Below, one piece after another: positions 12,290-24,379 of a DNA stretch of 64,000 nt. The notes beneath the pieces were generated by a model, which saw only the letters and a program-made list of their open reading frames with translations, was not told the origin of the DNA and did no database searches. The stretch's first letter is position 1, and each line of letters starts with the position of its first letter. This DNA comes from Alligator mississippiensis (taxonomy: Eukaryota > Chordata > Crocodylia > Alligatoridae), in the NCBI RefSeq assembly GCF_030867095.1, contig NC_081832.1:61303444-61367443 (forward strand), written 5' to 3'. A program made the translations under genes and the position numbers.

Positions 12290-12880
12290 ATTTGTTGTAA
12301 ACATTGAAGAAGGATAGAAAGGAATTGCCACGTTGATCTGAAATGTGAAATGTGCGGCATCAAGCCATGCAAAGGGGGCTTGATGCCAGCCCCCCTGAGC
12401 ACCCCCTGACCTCTGCCTGCTCTCCCAGCCCCATCAATGGCTTCCCTGTTCAGCCCCAGCTCCTGGCTCTTTAAAAAATAAAAAAACCCACACTCAGGGG
12501 CTCCTGCCAGGTGGGGGAGCGATCCCTGCTGCCCCCCACTGCCCTGCACTGTGTGGGGGGCACTGCTACGAGTCCCCATCCCCTGCTGGCTCTCCCAGCC
12601 TTGCCCATGGCTGACCCCTGGCCCCAGCTGCTGGTTCTTTAAAAAAAAAAAAAAAAAATCCCACACTCACTGGCTGCCGCAGCAGCCGTCGGGGCTGCTG
12701 GTGGCTCATGGCAGAGCTCCCCAACATAGCACAGGGCAGTGGGGAGCAGCGGGGATCGCCCCCCCAACCTGGCAGCAGCCGCTGAGTGCAGGGAGTGAGA
12801 TTCAGACAAAACGATTTAGAACAGTGATTCGAATCACTGAATCGAATCACTGTCCCCTAAATCAGTCGAACCCGAAGTGA
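12290..12880. repeat. Composite repeat with 168-170-bp tandem unit and palindromic edge
   Basis: Two GC-rich units (starting near 12421 and 12591) repeat the order TCTCCCAGCC, 'ccatggct', 'cagccccagct', CTGGCTCTTTAAAA, A run, 'ccacactca'. The offset is about 168-170 bases. The right side carries a perfect 18-bp palindrome (CAGTGATTCGAATCACTG, 12822-12839) followed by another GAATCGAATCACTG. This looks like a transposon whose interior has a minisatellite; the family is unknown. Confidence 0.5.
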
Positions 12881-13594
12881 ATACTAGCTGCTTTGCACAG
12901 GCATTCTGCTTGTTCACATGTGTATTTGTACTGGTACTGATCTGTGTGTATGAAGGCAGGCATGCGTTAAGGAAATCGGGTTACATGCACCGTATAGCTT
13001 TGACTTGTTAACGGACAGAAAGAGAGATACTTTTTTTTTTTTACCAAATGGGCTTGTGAAGCATATCTTACTCATGCACACTGAAGTTTTAAATCCCAGT
13101 GGTTTATCTGTTTTTTGTTGTTTTTTTTTTGTTTTGTTTTTTTTAAAGAAAAGCAAACCCCTAAAATTGGGTAATTCTCTGATGTTTTTTCTTAGAACAC
13201 TCATTGCAATTTAGGAGAAGCATTGTAATATAAAGGATAGATATCTGTCCCTTCAGTGGGGACAGCACCAGTATCACTAGTTCAGGCCAGTAGCTTCCAG
13301 AGAACAAGCAATAGTAAATTTATGGTGGTCTTTAGATGGCCCTAGAATTGGTTATCTTTAATGTCACCTGTGCCACCATTCAGCTAGACTGTTGTACATT
13401 TGTGGTTGGAGAAGGGAAGAAACGTGTGCACATGTATTTTTATGTACATGTGTGCACATCTTGAAGTTCTGGGACTTCAGCATCCCCACAGTATTACCTG
13501 CAGGCTGGATCCTGTCTTGAGGCCTATAGAAGAAGTGTTGTATACAGAGCATTTTTGAGAAGTTAGAAGTCAAGGTTGCCTATACGCAATTAAT

Positions 13595-14165
13595 CAAGTC
13601 TGCTGGAGTGTGGTAATTGCTGCACTCCAGCAGCCTCCTGTGTCTTGTGTATCAGCGTCCCTGTGCTTAAAAATGGCAGCGGGGCACTTGAACTAGAGCT
13701 CATCAATACACTGATACACGAGACAGGGCAGTGCTATAATTAGAGTAGATCTCAGAGCCGTCTTTATTAAAGCACCCCCACCCCACCCCTGGAGCATGTG
13801 TGAAAGTGCCTAGGTTGTATCTGAACCACACTGGACGCATCTACACATGCAATTAATGCAAAGCAATAAACTCTGGTGCTTCTCACACTGGAGTTTATTG
13901 CTCCCAGAAATGCTTTTCTTGTTGCCTTAGCTCATGGACATGAACAGCACATCATCTGTAGTATATACTGGCAACTTCAACACCATCCAGTTCATCCGAG
14001 AGCTGCAACAGTTCTCCAGCAGTCAAGGCCGCTTCCCTGAGAGCAAAGTCACGCTGTGTTTTGGCGAAGAGTTCCTATATGCAGTGCCTCTGCACTGTAA
14101 ACTTGAACTAAAGCTCGTCAATAAGCTGATACACGAGACAGGGCAGTGTTATAATTAGAGCAGCT
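13595..14165. mobile_element. MITE-like unit with palindromes and 415-bp direct repeats
   Basis: An 11-bp perfect stem (CTGCTGGAGTG at 13600-13610 with its complement at 13623-13633), a wider inverted pair around 13640-13657 and 13710-13730, and a foldback of 'agcaataaactc' with 'gagtttattgct' near 13863-13903. A segment of about 65 bases at 13686 (ACTTGAACTAGAGCTC...) is repeated at 14101 in direct orientation. It resembles non-autonomous DNA transposons described from crocodilians, but I cannot assign a named family. Confidence 0.5.
13932..14105 (+). pseudogene. Exon-like open segment of unknown origin
   Basis: A pyrimidine-rich tract ending in TTGCCTTAG precedes an open frame with balanced, coding-like composition that includes NTIQFIRELQQFSSSQGRF, ESKVTLCFGEEF and AVPLHCKLEL. 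The end is near a weak donor-like GTAAAC at 14097; after 14101 the frame continues only into a repeat that is also present at 13686. I do not recognise the protein. It may be a captured or retroposed exon, or a piece of transposon-encoded protein. Confidence 0.35.
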
Positions 14166-15532
14166 CTGACTAATTTACGGTGTTTCAATTTTAGAGAGCA
14201 CTTAGAGAATTCTTTATTTTTAATCTTACACCACCCAGGTACAACCACCCTCCTCCCCACCCTTAAACCCATTAGTAGATGTTGTTCAGGAATACAAACA
14301 TGATAACTTGGATTTTAGGCTATGAACATTAGAAAGTAAGATCCTCATCCTCTGCAAAATCATCCATAAAACCATTCCATTCCATTCTTCCACTTACTTA
14401 AAACAAGAGTTTCAAGCAAAGGTATTTAAAAATATCTTAAAACTTGATATTTTAAAACATTTAAAAATTGTAAACATTTTAACTTAACTGTTGGCAACTG
14501 AATTTAGTCTCAAACATTTATATGCCTAGAGGTTTCTGATTTTGCTTCTTTTGCTTTTCAGGGTAGTCCTATAGGTCATGGCTTTCAATACTAATAAACC
14601 TTGAAATATTAGTGTCAAAATCCAGTGAAAATTCAGGAAATTTGTATTTGTGTATGTTTTTACCTTAATGTTATTGAAACTTGGCAAGTTTTTCATGTAA
14701 CGTCTTCTCCTTTGAAGGACTCACTCTTATGGAAAATGGTGCAATAACCTGTTTACTTGATAGACTAGAATATCTCCTTTTGTCTCATTTAAATTTATGC
14801 ATAACTTAGGGCTTTTAAAAAACATTTCTACCACTTTTACTGTGCCTGAAAGCTACATATGATATGTCTATATATTGATAATGCATTCTTTACAAAATTT
14901 AAGCTTTTGAAGAATTTTGGGTGTTGTGCACTTTCTATAATCCTATAGATAAGCATGGCTCAAAAATGGATTTCCAAGTGAATTCAGGAACAATTCTTCC
15001 CATGAATCCTTCTTGAGGAGCCTGTTGGAGAAACTTTGATGTAAACTTGTCTGTCTGCCACTGCTTTCCTCTCCAGCATACACATGCACAAAATAATTCC
15101 TCATTCCACCAAAAAATGTTGAAAAGAAAAGAAAATCAGAGTCTTCTTAGAATTGTTTTTAAATGGATTGTCTTAAGTGACTAACTTTTTCCTCATCCAG
15201 AGTTTAGTTAATGTGAATATTAGATAGTTAAATATTTGTAACAAAAGTGTGTGCTTTTAACAGTAGACTCAAAGAAACAAGATGAACAATAAAAAAGCTT
15301 ATGGTGTGGATTTAGAGTGACATATCCCCTCTGTCATGGTCCTGTCTTCTCGTTCACCTGTTTTAAATTTAAAAATAAGAAATAACATTATCCCTAACTT
15401 TTACATTTATCTAACATCTTAAAGTAGTACCACCTTAATAACACACTAATATGGCTGTTTACATTTAATGAAGAACACTTTTTATATATACCTCTCAGCA
15501 GTTAAAAAGAAATGCAGAAAGAAGGGTCTGTT

Positions 15533-16092
15533 GGGGCCCCACTACACATTGCATTTATGCTATGATTAACAGGTTAATCAGAGCATAAATGGCAAGGGTG
15601 CTATATGTGCACCCAATTTAGGGCACCATAAAATGGCAAACCATCCATAAAAAAAATGTTCCACATTATAATGTAGATCCTTTCTATGGTTGATTTGCAT
15701 GATGCTTTAAAATCAGTGTATGGCACATCCTGGATTGTGCCAGGGCTAGGCCAACAATCAGGTGATTGTCAGCCCCAGCCCCAGGACAACACCAGAACTG
15801 ACAATAAACTGACAGGCTGGGGTCTCACGATGGCTCTGGGACAGACCTGGGTCATGTCGGGCTCCAGAAACCCGGCTTTTAACTTGCCGGTGTGGGGAAA
15901 CCCAGAATCACGTTCCTTCACTGGCAAGTAGAAAGGACATGATTGGGATCTGATCCATGATTCCGAAATCATGCCTCCTGCCATGCGTGGCAGGAGAAAC
16001 AGTTGTTGGGGTTGCGGATCAGATACCATGGCTCCTTTGGGATTGGGGATCAGATCCCATGAGACTTTAAATGACTGTGTGCCAGGGGCCTT
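15533..16092. mobile_element. Non-autonomous DNA transposon with subterminal hairpin
   Basis: The left end GGCCCCACTACACATTGCATTTA and the complement of the right end (GGCCCCTGGCACACAGTCATTTA) agree at most positions, as terminal inverted repeats. Just inside the left end, 15552-15570 pairs with 15573-15591 (19 bases, one mismatch). The interior holds further short palindromes such as CAATCAGGTGATTG. No clear target-site duplication was found. Confidence 0.45.
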
Positions 16093-16241
16093 AGGATCTT
16101 GTTAGATTAACAAATTCTGTTAATAACAATTAATTGATATGCATTAACTGGACACTTTAAAAGATGTAGCTAGGTATTTACTGTAGTTTTGGATTTTTTT
16201 TTGATTTATATTATATGTTCCATAACATGTTTATTGTTAAT

Positions 16242-16400
16242 AGATTTCATAGACATTAGGGCTGGAAGGGACCTCACAAGATCATCAGGTCCAGCCCCCT
16301 GTCCAAGGGCAGGAAGTCAGCTGGGGTCAGATCACCCCAGCAAGATCCCTCTGGCTGCCTAACACAGTTAGGGTAGGACTTTTCAGATCGTTCATCAAAC
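16242..16400 (-). mobile_element. CR1 LINE 3' fragment
   Basis: TTTCATAGACATTAGGGCTG followed by GGAAGGGACCTCACAAGATC and 'ccagccccctgtccaagggcagg' is the reversed 3' end of a CR1 subfamily different from the copy at 1691. Confidence 0.75.
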
Positions 16401-16449
16401 AGACCAAAAAAGGACTTTCCTGCTAAGTCCAGTAGCTTTCTGATCAGGA

Positions 16450-16915
16450 GCAGTCATTTACAATGTGCATGTCTACATGAGAAGTTTACTACATAATAGA
16501 CTAATTAGCACCACAGCAAGCATCGCACATCTACCTGTGCACCCCTATTGGGCTGAAGTAATCTAATTAACTCTACAGCAGGATAGTACTTGTAAATACA
16601 AGTGCTATCCTGCTGTGGAGCGTTTTATTCTGCAGCAGCACACCTATAAATGTTGCCTTGGTTGGCTGGGGCACAAGAGTGCTTCAGTGTGGCAGCTGTC
16701 TGCTGGATAGCCCTGCACTGGAGCACCCAGCCAGCCCCTCCACAGTCTGTTGAGCTGGGGAGGGTGGGAAGGAGCACCCCCAGGATGGCAGGCTGACCCC
16801 CAGGACCCCCGACAGCTGGAGCTGCTCCATCCCAGCTCAACCTGCTGTGGTCCCAGGTGCGTGTTCAAATGGTGCACCTGGGAGCAATAAACTCTAGTGG
16901 GGTAAGTGCCAGAGT
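16450..16915. repeat. MITE-like unit with a 42-bp hairpin
   Basis: Contains a near-perfect hairpin at 16575-16616: ACAGCAGGATAG pairs with CTATCCTGCTGT, with ACTTGTA/TACAAGT inside. The right side has GGGAGCAATAAACTCTAGTG, which resembles the 'agcaataaactctggtg' of the unit at 13.86 kb, so the two probably belong to related families. The GC-rich middle (16640-16860) is not recognised. Confidence 0.45.
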
Positions 16916-18394
16916 GTATTTCTTCACATTATCTGTATATATAGATGTGCCAACTGTGTCTTAAAACACTGCCAAGTAGTCTTTCAGTGAGTGGTCTTTG
17001 CAGCATTACTTCTTTGTACATCAGCAAAACTGTAGCATTTACTGTTTGTAACAGTTGCAGTGATGAGAAGCAGAATGGTAGTATTAAACACTGGGGAAAC
17101 CTGGAAAAGATATAGTCAAGTAAAGGAAGGTGCATTTGTCATCTAGAAAGGTTTTCTTTCCTTTCAGATGTTCCACAGGTAGTGTGTAATCAGTGCAAAG
17201 CAAAATCTATATTTGAATGAAGCTTGGCCTGTCCTTAGTGCAAATAAATAACATCCAAACACAACTAAGCAGCCTACTCTAACATTCCCTGCTAATGGGA
17301 ATGGCAAAATTCCCATTATTTTTCTGACATCTGACTGTAATTATGTGCCATACAATGGTGTTTGCTGCCTCTGGGTCTGATGGTTGACTGTAGTAAAGAT
17401 TAGCTTTTAATGTAAGTGCCTTAAGTACAGCATCCATCTCTTTACTCCCCTTCCTTTGAATGCATTTTGCTTTAGCTGCACTACTCTCTTTGAAAAGGGC
17501 ATCTTCAGTACTTTATGTAACCTGAAGATGCTTATGGGGGGGGGGGTTTTCAGTCTTTTATTGCATCTTGACATACTGCATTACAATAGTCTACTGAACT
17601 CCAGTTGTGTCTGTGACCATCATGATGCATATGTTTCATATAGATGTAAATTGATTATAGGTTTTTAAAGTGAGTGCTATGTAGGTAAGTATTTGTAAAT
17701 ATGTATTGGATATGTTATAAAACAGTGGTACAGTGTACCTTTTTTAAACTCAAGGGTGTAGCAGCTAAATGCAGTCCTTCCTATAGTAATGGTACAATGC
17801 AAATATAAATGAGAAAGAAAAGGATGACAGGTAAAACAGTTGAGCAAGCAATGTGATTGCAGGTGGATGGAAAGATGAACCATAAGTAGTGTGTGTTTGG
17901 CAGGGCACTGGTGTTGATTTTAATGGAGACTGCAGCAAGATGCACTACTTCCTCCTCATATTGGGTATTAGCATGGGCTGTCCTGATGAGCTGTTTTTTA
18001 TGTTCTGGTAACAGTTAATGAAAAAGAAAGCTTTTTGTGGCAGTTGTCCTGCCTACGGCCTGTTTCACCTTCTGCAGCTGGATCCATTGTGCCCTAGAGT
18101 TTTAAGAAAGTTGCCTGAGGTTTGTCAGCCTTTGTAAGTAGGGCCGACGGACATAAGAGCTACTCATTAAGTTATTTGTGCAACTAAGACACATGTGTGT
18201 CTGTATTCACATGTATATGCTCGTTCTCACGCATATTCTAATCCACCATAAGTATTTAAAATTTTAATGGGGTGCTAACTTTCCCTTGTTTGCAACTTTC
18301 AGAAAATTCTGAGGCTTCGATGAGTTAGGATAGAACGAAAAGCCAACCTTTTTATTACTCTTCTGATGTTCAGTAAAACGTCAAGTGTCATAAT

Positions 18395-18685
18395 CTCAAC
18401 AGTGCAAAACAACAGTAAATTATCATATGAGTCACGGCCACAAACTCTGGAAGACCATTTCAGGCTCAACATTAGGAAAAACTTCTTCGCAGTTAGGGTG
18501 TCCAGACAGTGGAATAAGCTCCCTCCAGAGGTGGTGAAATCGTCTACCCTGGAAATCTTCAAGAGAAGACTGGACAGTCACCTCACTGGGGTCACTTGAT
18601 CCGAGTTGTCTTTCCTGAATAGTGCAGGGGGCTGGACCCGATGATCCTCCAAGGTCCCTTCCAGCCCCTTACAATATATGAACCT
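18395..18685 (+). mobile_element. CR1 LINE 3' end with C-terminal ORF2 remnant
   Basis: Plus-strand frame with [39 protein letters not shown] and a stop at 18597-18599, the usual end of CR1 ORF2. The 3' UTR continues with GGGGGCTGGACCCGATGATC and ends CCCTTACAATATATGAA. Severely 5'-truncated. Confidence 0.9.
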
Positions 18686-19854
18686 ATTAAATGCAAATTG
18701 TTTCTGTAGAGGAATGCTGTCAACTTAAGAAGTTCACTGTTAGAAAATATTTACCCGTTGTAAAAAATGCCAAAGGTTAGATGTGGAGAAAAAATGGCAG
18801 GGAATGGGGAAATGTTTAATTATTTTGGGCACAGAATATACTTTATTTGCTGCATGTAGTCAGTTTCTTTTGGGTTTTTTGGTTGTTTCATTTTTGTTTG
18901 CAACTCTCTTACGACAATCACAATGTTGAAGGATGTTCAAGTTAAGACGATATGATTATAAAACCATAGAAATTCATAGAACTGAATGAACTGGTGCAAA
19001 TGTAATATCTGAAATTAGTTTCCCTTTTTATGGCCTAGTTTTTAAGATGACAGTTCCCCTTTCAAATGCCATATATAAACTGACACCAAGTACTTGTGTG
19101 CATGTGTGAAGTCAATATTAATGAAACCAACTGGATATACGCATCTTTTTAATTGTTATGTGTTTTCAGCATTTTGAATTTCAGTAAAGTTTTATAGATT
19201 TCTTGTTTTCCTGTTTTAAAATTATTAACTACCCTCATAAAACTATATATTTTAACCATCTAGGCTTTATTATAGCTAACCTATCTTATGTTTCTCTATG
19301 GTTACAGCACTTTCAGCATACTGCCTTATTTACAAATTTACTGCAGCTTTCATGCACAGTAAGGCAAAAAAAGAAAAAAATGTATTTGTCAGTTCCTCAA
19401 ATGGCTAACAAGCAAACAGAGCAGTGCTGGACAGAGAAACAGTATGTCCTTTCATTAATATAGCCCTTGGTGTTCCCATCCAGCCTTGACCTAGTTGACA
19501 GAAAATAATATGTTAAGAACCCTTCTTTGCACTACAAAACTACCACAAGCTGCATGTGACTTTTTTTCAAAGTAGATTACAGTAGCTTGTTTTTGTAGAA
19601 ATGGAGACCAAGGATGAAAATAGCACTTGCTGCTTTTATTGAACGAGAACCAGACAGCTTTCTGTCCTGGCCAGACAAAGTTAGCTACATAATGCCACAA
19701 GTCCTTTTAAGGTTATACCAGCACCATGTGGCACTGCCATTTGTATGTAGTCATAACTTTTAATTATCTTACCCTAAGACTATAGGGTGAGGTTGTAAAT
19801 GGACTGACCTTCTTTGTAAAGACCTCTAAGAATGAAATCTGATTTTTTTATGAT

Positions 19855-20165
19855 GGGATGATGCATGGTCTAGTGGCAAAGGCAGAAGACTGGGACACAG
19901 CAGATATGAATTCTGTTATGTATTCTTCCACAAATTTCCTGTGTCACCTCATGGAAAGTCATCAATTCCTCCCTGCTTCAGTTCTCCTACGTGTAGAAGG
20001 GGGGTACTTGTATCACTTGCATTGCATTTGTGTAGGATCATTAAGTTTCCTCTTCCTGACACAAATGAAGCTCATAGATAATCAAGAGGTACCCCACGTG
20101 CGTGCCAGTGCTTGGATGATACCTTAAGTAAGCACTATATAATGGCATATAGGTAGCCAGTATTA
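19855..20165 (+). repeat. MIR SINE
   Basis: Signature order of MIR: GCATGGTCTAGTGGCAAAGG (A-box side), 'gaattctgttatg', a CORE region 'ttcctgtgtcacctcatgg...ctccctgcttcagttctcctacgtgtagaag', and the tail 'taagtaagcactatataatgg'. Old and divergent, as expected for an element shared across amniotes. Confidence 0.7.
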
Positions 20166-21092
20166 TTTCTGCTGGCTGTTCATATGCTGATTGCCTGACT
20201 TTTAAAACATTTATCCTTGGAAGAGTGATGTATCAGGCCTGCTAACTGGAATGAAAGGAGAGGCCCGGGGGGGGGGATCGAGTGGCGTTCCTTAGGGAGT
20301 TGTTAAGTGGGTGCTCAAGGGACAGTCTTTGAATTGGGGCAGAAATGTGTATTTGTTAGTCTAGAAACATGCATTGCAAAATCATGCAAGAGCCTTCTAG
20401 CAGTGAACACTTAACTCAAGTGTCTTTAAAAGCAATAAATAACTTAAAAAATGGAATGCTAATTTTGGGAAGGACTACTGTGTCATTGCTATTTCTGGCT
20501 GTTCAGCTGATGTATTGGTGAAGCCATGGCTGCAAAATGGTTCTGCTCTATGTTCTACTAAGACATATTAGCTTCTTCCAGTTGAGTTTACTTTTGGGCT
20601 GCTTACAATAAAACAATAGGATTAATTTTTCAAAGCCAGTATATCCATTATTTGGTCTCTGATGTTGTTAGACTAAGGATTTAGGGGGTAGGCCTCCTTA
20701 CTATCTCAGTAAAATAGCTTCTAGTGCAGATGACTGAAAGTGCATTTTTTTCAATCCCAGATTGATAATCATTAGCAAAAAAAAATCAGTCTTTTCATGA
20801 TGTGATGTATTGTCTGCACTGGAACATAAAACAGCTTTTGAGCAGTATCTTTTTATCTGGGCCTTGAACCATCAGTCGCATTTTCTAAAGTTTCTCTTCA
20901 AAATTATATCAAATGGTATTTACAGTGATTGTAGATGCGTCTTATTTTAGACTTCAGCAAAATTCTGAAAGCCTTTGGAATTCTGCATTTGAAGACCTTT
21001 GTCAGAGTCATTATCAAAAACAATGGGATAGGCCAGGAGACCGTAAGAGGTCTCAAAGTTATGGAACTTTTCTCTTCTATCTTTCATAATGG

Positions 21093-21533
21093 TGTCGTGG
21101 AAACACACGCAGCATACTTTTGGGTCAGGTCAGCAGAAGCTTTTATTTAAAAGAAACTACAGCTGTAGGGGGGATTCCAAAGTGACATGGCTTTCCCAAG
21201 CATTTGGAAGGGGTGCCCCCCCCCCCCAAGGGCAAAATCAGGAGGCTTATATACTTTTTAACAGTTGCTTATAACTCACGTGATCATATAGTGAAATTAG
21301 CATGAAAAGCAGCTATAATATTACTTCATTATTTCTTTGCTGTAATCAGGATGGGAACTAATGGGGGAGGCGAGGTTAGTTCACAAACCTCCTTCTTGTA
21401 CCTGGAAATCAAATTTGTACATACTTTTTTGCTATCTTCAAGGCCGGGGTGAGCGAAGCAGTTGCAGAGGAGTTATAAAGAACAAACGCTTTCTTTTATC
21501 TGTTCTACTATACAGAGCCAGCAATTTTCCACA
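21093..21533 (-). mobile_element. Solo LTR of an endogenous retrovirus
   Basis: A 441-bp unit bounded by TG...CA on either strand, with a near-identical 6-bp target duplication (TAATGG at 21087-21092, AAATGG at 21534-21539). Read on the minus strand it has a TATA box (GTATATAAG, 21254-21246), then a polyadenylation signal AATAAA (21147-21142) about 100 bases on, then a short U5. This order is the standard LTR layout. A C run lies at 21221-21233. No internal viral genes or second LTR are present, so it is probably a recombination product of a full provirus. Confidence 0.75.
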
Positions 21534-23590
21534 AAATGGTTATGTCATCTTATAACTAAAATAATCAAAGTTTAAGGCATATATTTTTTCTGATTCCACA
21601 ATGGTTATAATAGATATAGTCACTGCTAACCTAGGTTTTTGACATATTAGCTTCCTATTTATTATTGAACATTTAAAAGAAAGGAATTGCATATTACCAG
21701 GTAGTATGGCTTTATACCAATCTGTCAAAGTAACAAAAGCAGGGTGTAGAATAACAGTTCGGGAGGCACTCCATTGGTTGAAGTTCATGGTAATGTACTT
21801 TAGAATTCAAGATTAATGCCAGTGTCTTGCAAGAAGCCAGGTTAGTTGCAGTGAGCTCTGAAAAAGCAGGGAGTATGTATTAAGAAATTCTGCAGACATG
21901 AAGGATTGATTTAGCCTCCTCACGCTTTCCCCCATGGGTATTATTTGCGATATGCATTATCCTATAATAGTGGCTCACTGACATTTTGATGCTTTTAAAA
22001 AATTGACATTGCAGTTCAGAAAATCTGCTTGACATTAAAGTTACTTCCTTAGGTTTTTTTTGTTACTCAGATTTCAGCAAGTAAACTAAAAGCCCCAGCT
22101 CATTGAATTAAAATGATAAGTTTGAACGTTTTCCCCACCTTCATTTATGTTTGTTACTTCATTTATGATTGCTAGTTTTCTGGTAAGGAGCCCCAGGATT
22201 GAATGCTAAACTAAACTGACAGCAGCAGAATTAGGTTTTGATAGTGTCTTTTTAATCTCTGGTGTCTTTGTTACCCTGTTCTTCTGTGATTGTGGAGCCC
22301 AAACATAGTGCTTTATAAATAAGAATAAAACAGGGCATAGAAAAAAATTCTGCTTAACCACTTAGTGTTATCATTTGACTTCCTCTCTTCCCTTCAGCCA
22401 AAAGCGTATGCTTTTTTCATTTGGAATAAACAAGTGCTGGATAAGAGCAGCTCATTTGGCATTTAAAGTCCATGTGAGGAAACCATTTCTTTGCATGCAT
22501 ATAACCCACTTTATTGAGAAAAGTGTGAAACATTTTAGGTTGTTTGATTTTGGTCAGGCATAAAACCTGCCATTTCTCTGTTAATTTTGGTCATAACTCT
22601 CGTTTGCAGTTATTGTCTATTCACTGCATATGATATTGAAAATACTACTAATGTTGAACATAGAGCCCTTTTAAGTCCTAGTTCCCTTTTCTACTTAGCT
22701 ATAGGTTGGCATTGTACTTAAGAACACGCCTAGCAAACGGTCTTTGCCTAGGGAGAGAACATTTAGCTGCTGTGACTTTTTGCCATGGATCTGTGTAAAA
22801 TGTAATCTTTAAATTCTTACACTTGTGTCCTTCTGGGCCCATAGAGAATAGAAGGAGAAAATTAAAATGTTAAGTGATTTCTAAGAATATGGTTATGCAT
22901 CCTAAATTTGACCTTTTTTAACCACTGCATTGATCTGGGTGTCAACACACTGTCAGGTCCATAAAGCCTTGTCATGCTAGAATTTACCACACTACACAAC
23001 CAGCAGGTTTACATGTGTGTGTCCTCTCACTAGGGTGGTGACATTCAGAATATGAATGTGCCTATGAAAATGCTTCTTCCTGCTTGAAAAAATGGCATAT
23101 TATAATATGCCAGTTCCTGGAAACTCACTTGAGCAATAAATTTCCTGAGATGTCCTCAAAAAAAAAAAATAAATAAAAAGGCAGCATTAATTTATAGAAG
23201 AATATAGTAGAAGCATCTCTGCCTCTGAACATAAGCCGTTGTTTTATTAAATAGAGAGTTCAAAGTGGTGATAAAGCCTTTCTAGTAGCCTTTGGTTTGT
23301 TTTTAAAGTTTGTACCTGGGGATTTTAGTATTTCTTTTTGTGACGTCCCTTTTAGAGTACAGTCATTTAAAATAACACCAGGTCCTGCCCTGACGCTTCC
23401 CAGTGCCAGACGCTCGGGTTTTGCAACCATATTTTCTTTTTAAACAGTTTCTTCTCTTCCTTTTTATTCTGTGAAAGACCCACAGAGGAAATGGGAAACA
23501 GTGCTCAAAGTAAGCAGAAGTTAATTTTTCAATTCATTATAGTTACAATATCTTTAGGAGGTGTAACAGTGCTAAGTAAACCATTTAGGT

Positions 23591-24201
23591 CAGGGTGTCA
23601 AACTTATCTGGTCCCATGGGCCAGATGAGTGGCCCAGGACCACTCCACAGGCCAGATGAAGAGCACAGATATGATCCTGTGGACCAGATCAGCCCCCTCC
23701 CCACCACCAACCCCTCACATGCTAGATCCAGTACCTGCAGTGCTTGCTCTGCCCAGTCAGGAACTGAGGTGTATGTGGCACCCACTCCAGCCCTTTACCT
23801 GTGGCCGCCGTGTGCAGTGCAGGTCCTGAACCACCTTCAAGGAGGAGCTGGATATGGCATGCAGGGAACCCATGGAGCACCCATCCCCTGTCTGTCATAC
23901 CAGATCCAGTGCCCACTCTGGCTGATCTGGGACTGTGCCATACACAGTGCCCATTCCAAGACCCACACAACACATGGCATCCACCCCAGGTCAGCCAGAG
24001 AAGAGGCTGCATTCAGCTCATATCCCAGAGCAGGCACCACATGTGGTGCATTCCCAAATCAGCCAGAGCAGGTGCTGGATCCAGCATGCAGGAGAGGCAG
24101 GGGTCCCAGACTGGTCCCATGCTGTGGGCCAGCACCGGTGACTGGATGTTGGGGCTCTGTGAGCTGGATCCAGTCCACAGGCAATATCTTTGATACCTTT
24201 G
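23591..24201. mobile_element. hAT-like non-autonomous transposon with target duplication
   Basis: The left end CAGGGTGTCAAACTTATCTG and the right end TTTGATACCTTTG are decayed terminal inverted repeats of the common 'cagggGTGTCAAA' class. The 8 bases outside match in 7 positions (ATTTAGGT at 23583-23590, ATTTAGGC at 24202-24209). The 611-base GC-rich interior has no transposase; the open frames in it are by-products of composition. Confidence 0.7.
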
Positions 24202-24379
24202 ATTTAGGCACAATTAAGCTGTCCTACCCTGTTAAATAGTAAAGTACTTGTATCCATGCAATACAATTCCTATTTTCCTTTCCTGAAGAAATAACTCAGA
24301 AGTATTTTCACACTGAAGACATTTTTTCAAGGGTTTTCAATGTGAAGGAAGATGAGGGAGTACAAGGAAACACTGAGAC

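Noticed and set aside
20935..21070. Text resembling LDFSK...KAF of a CR1 reverse transcriptase
   Set aside because: Only a few residues match and the bases on both sides do not continue in any LINE frame.
23595..24239. 214-codon open frame
   Set aside because: It lies almost wholly in the hAT-like GC-rich unit; open frames occur on several frames of both strands there, a composition effect.
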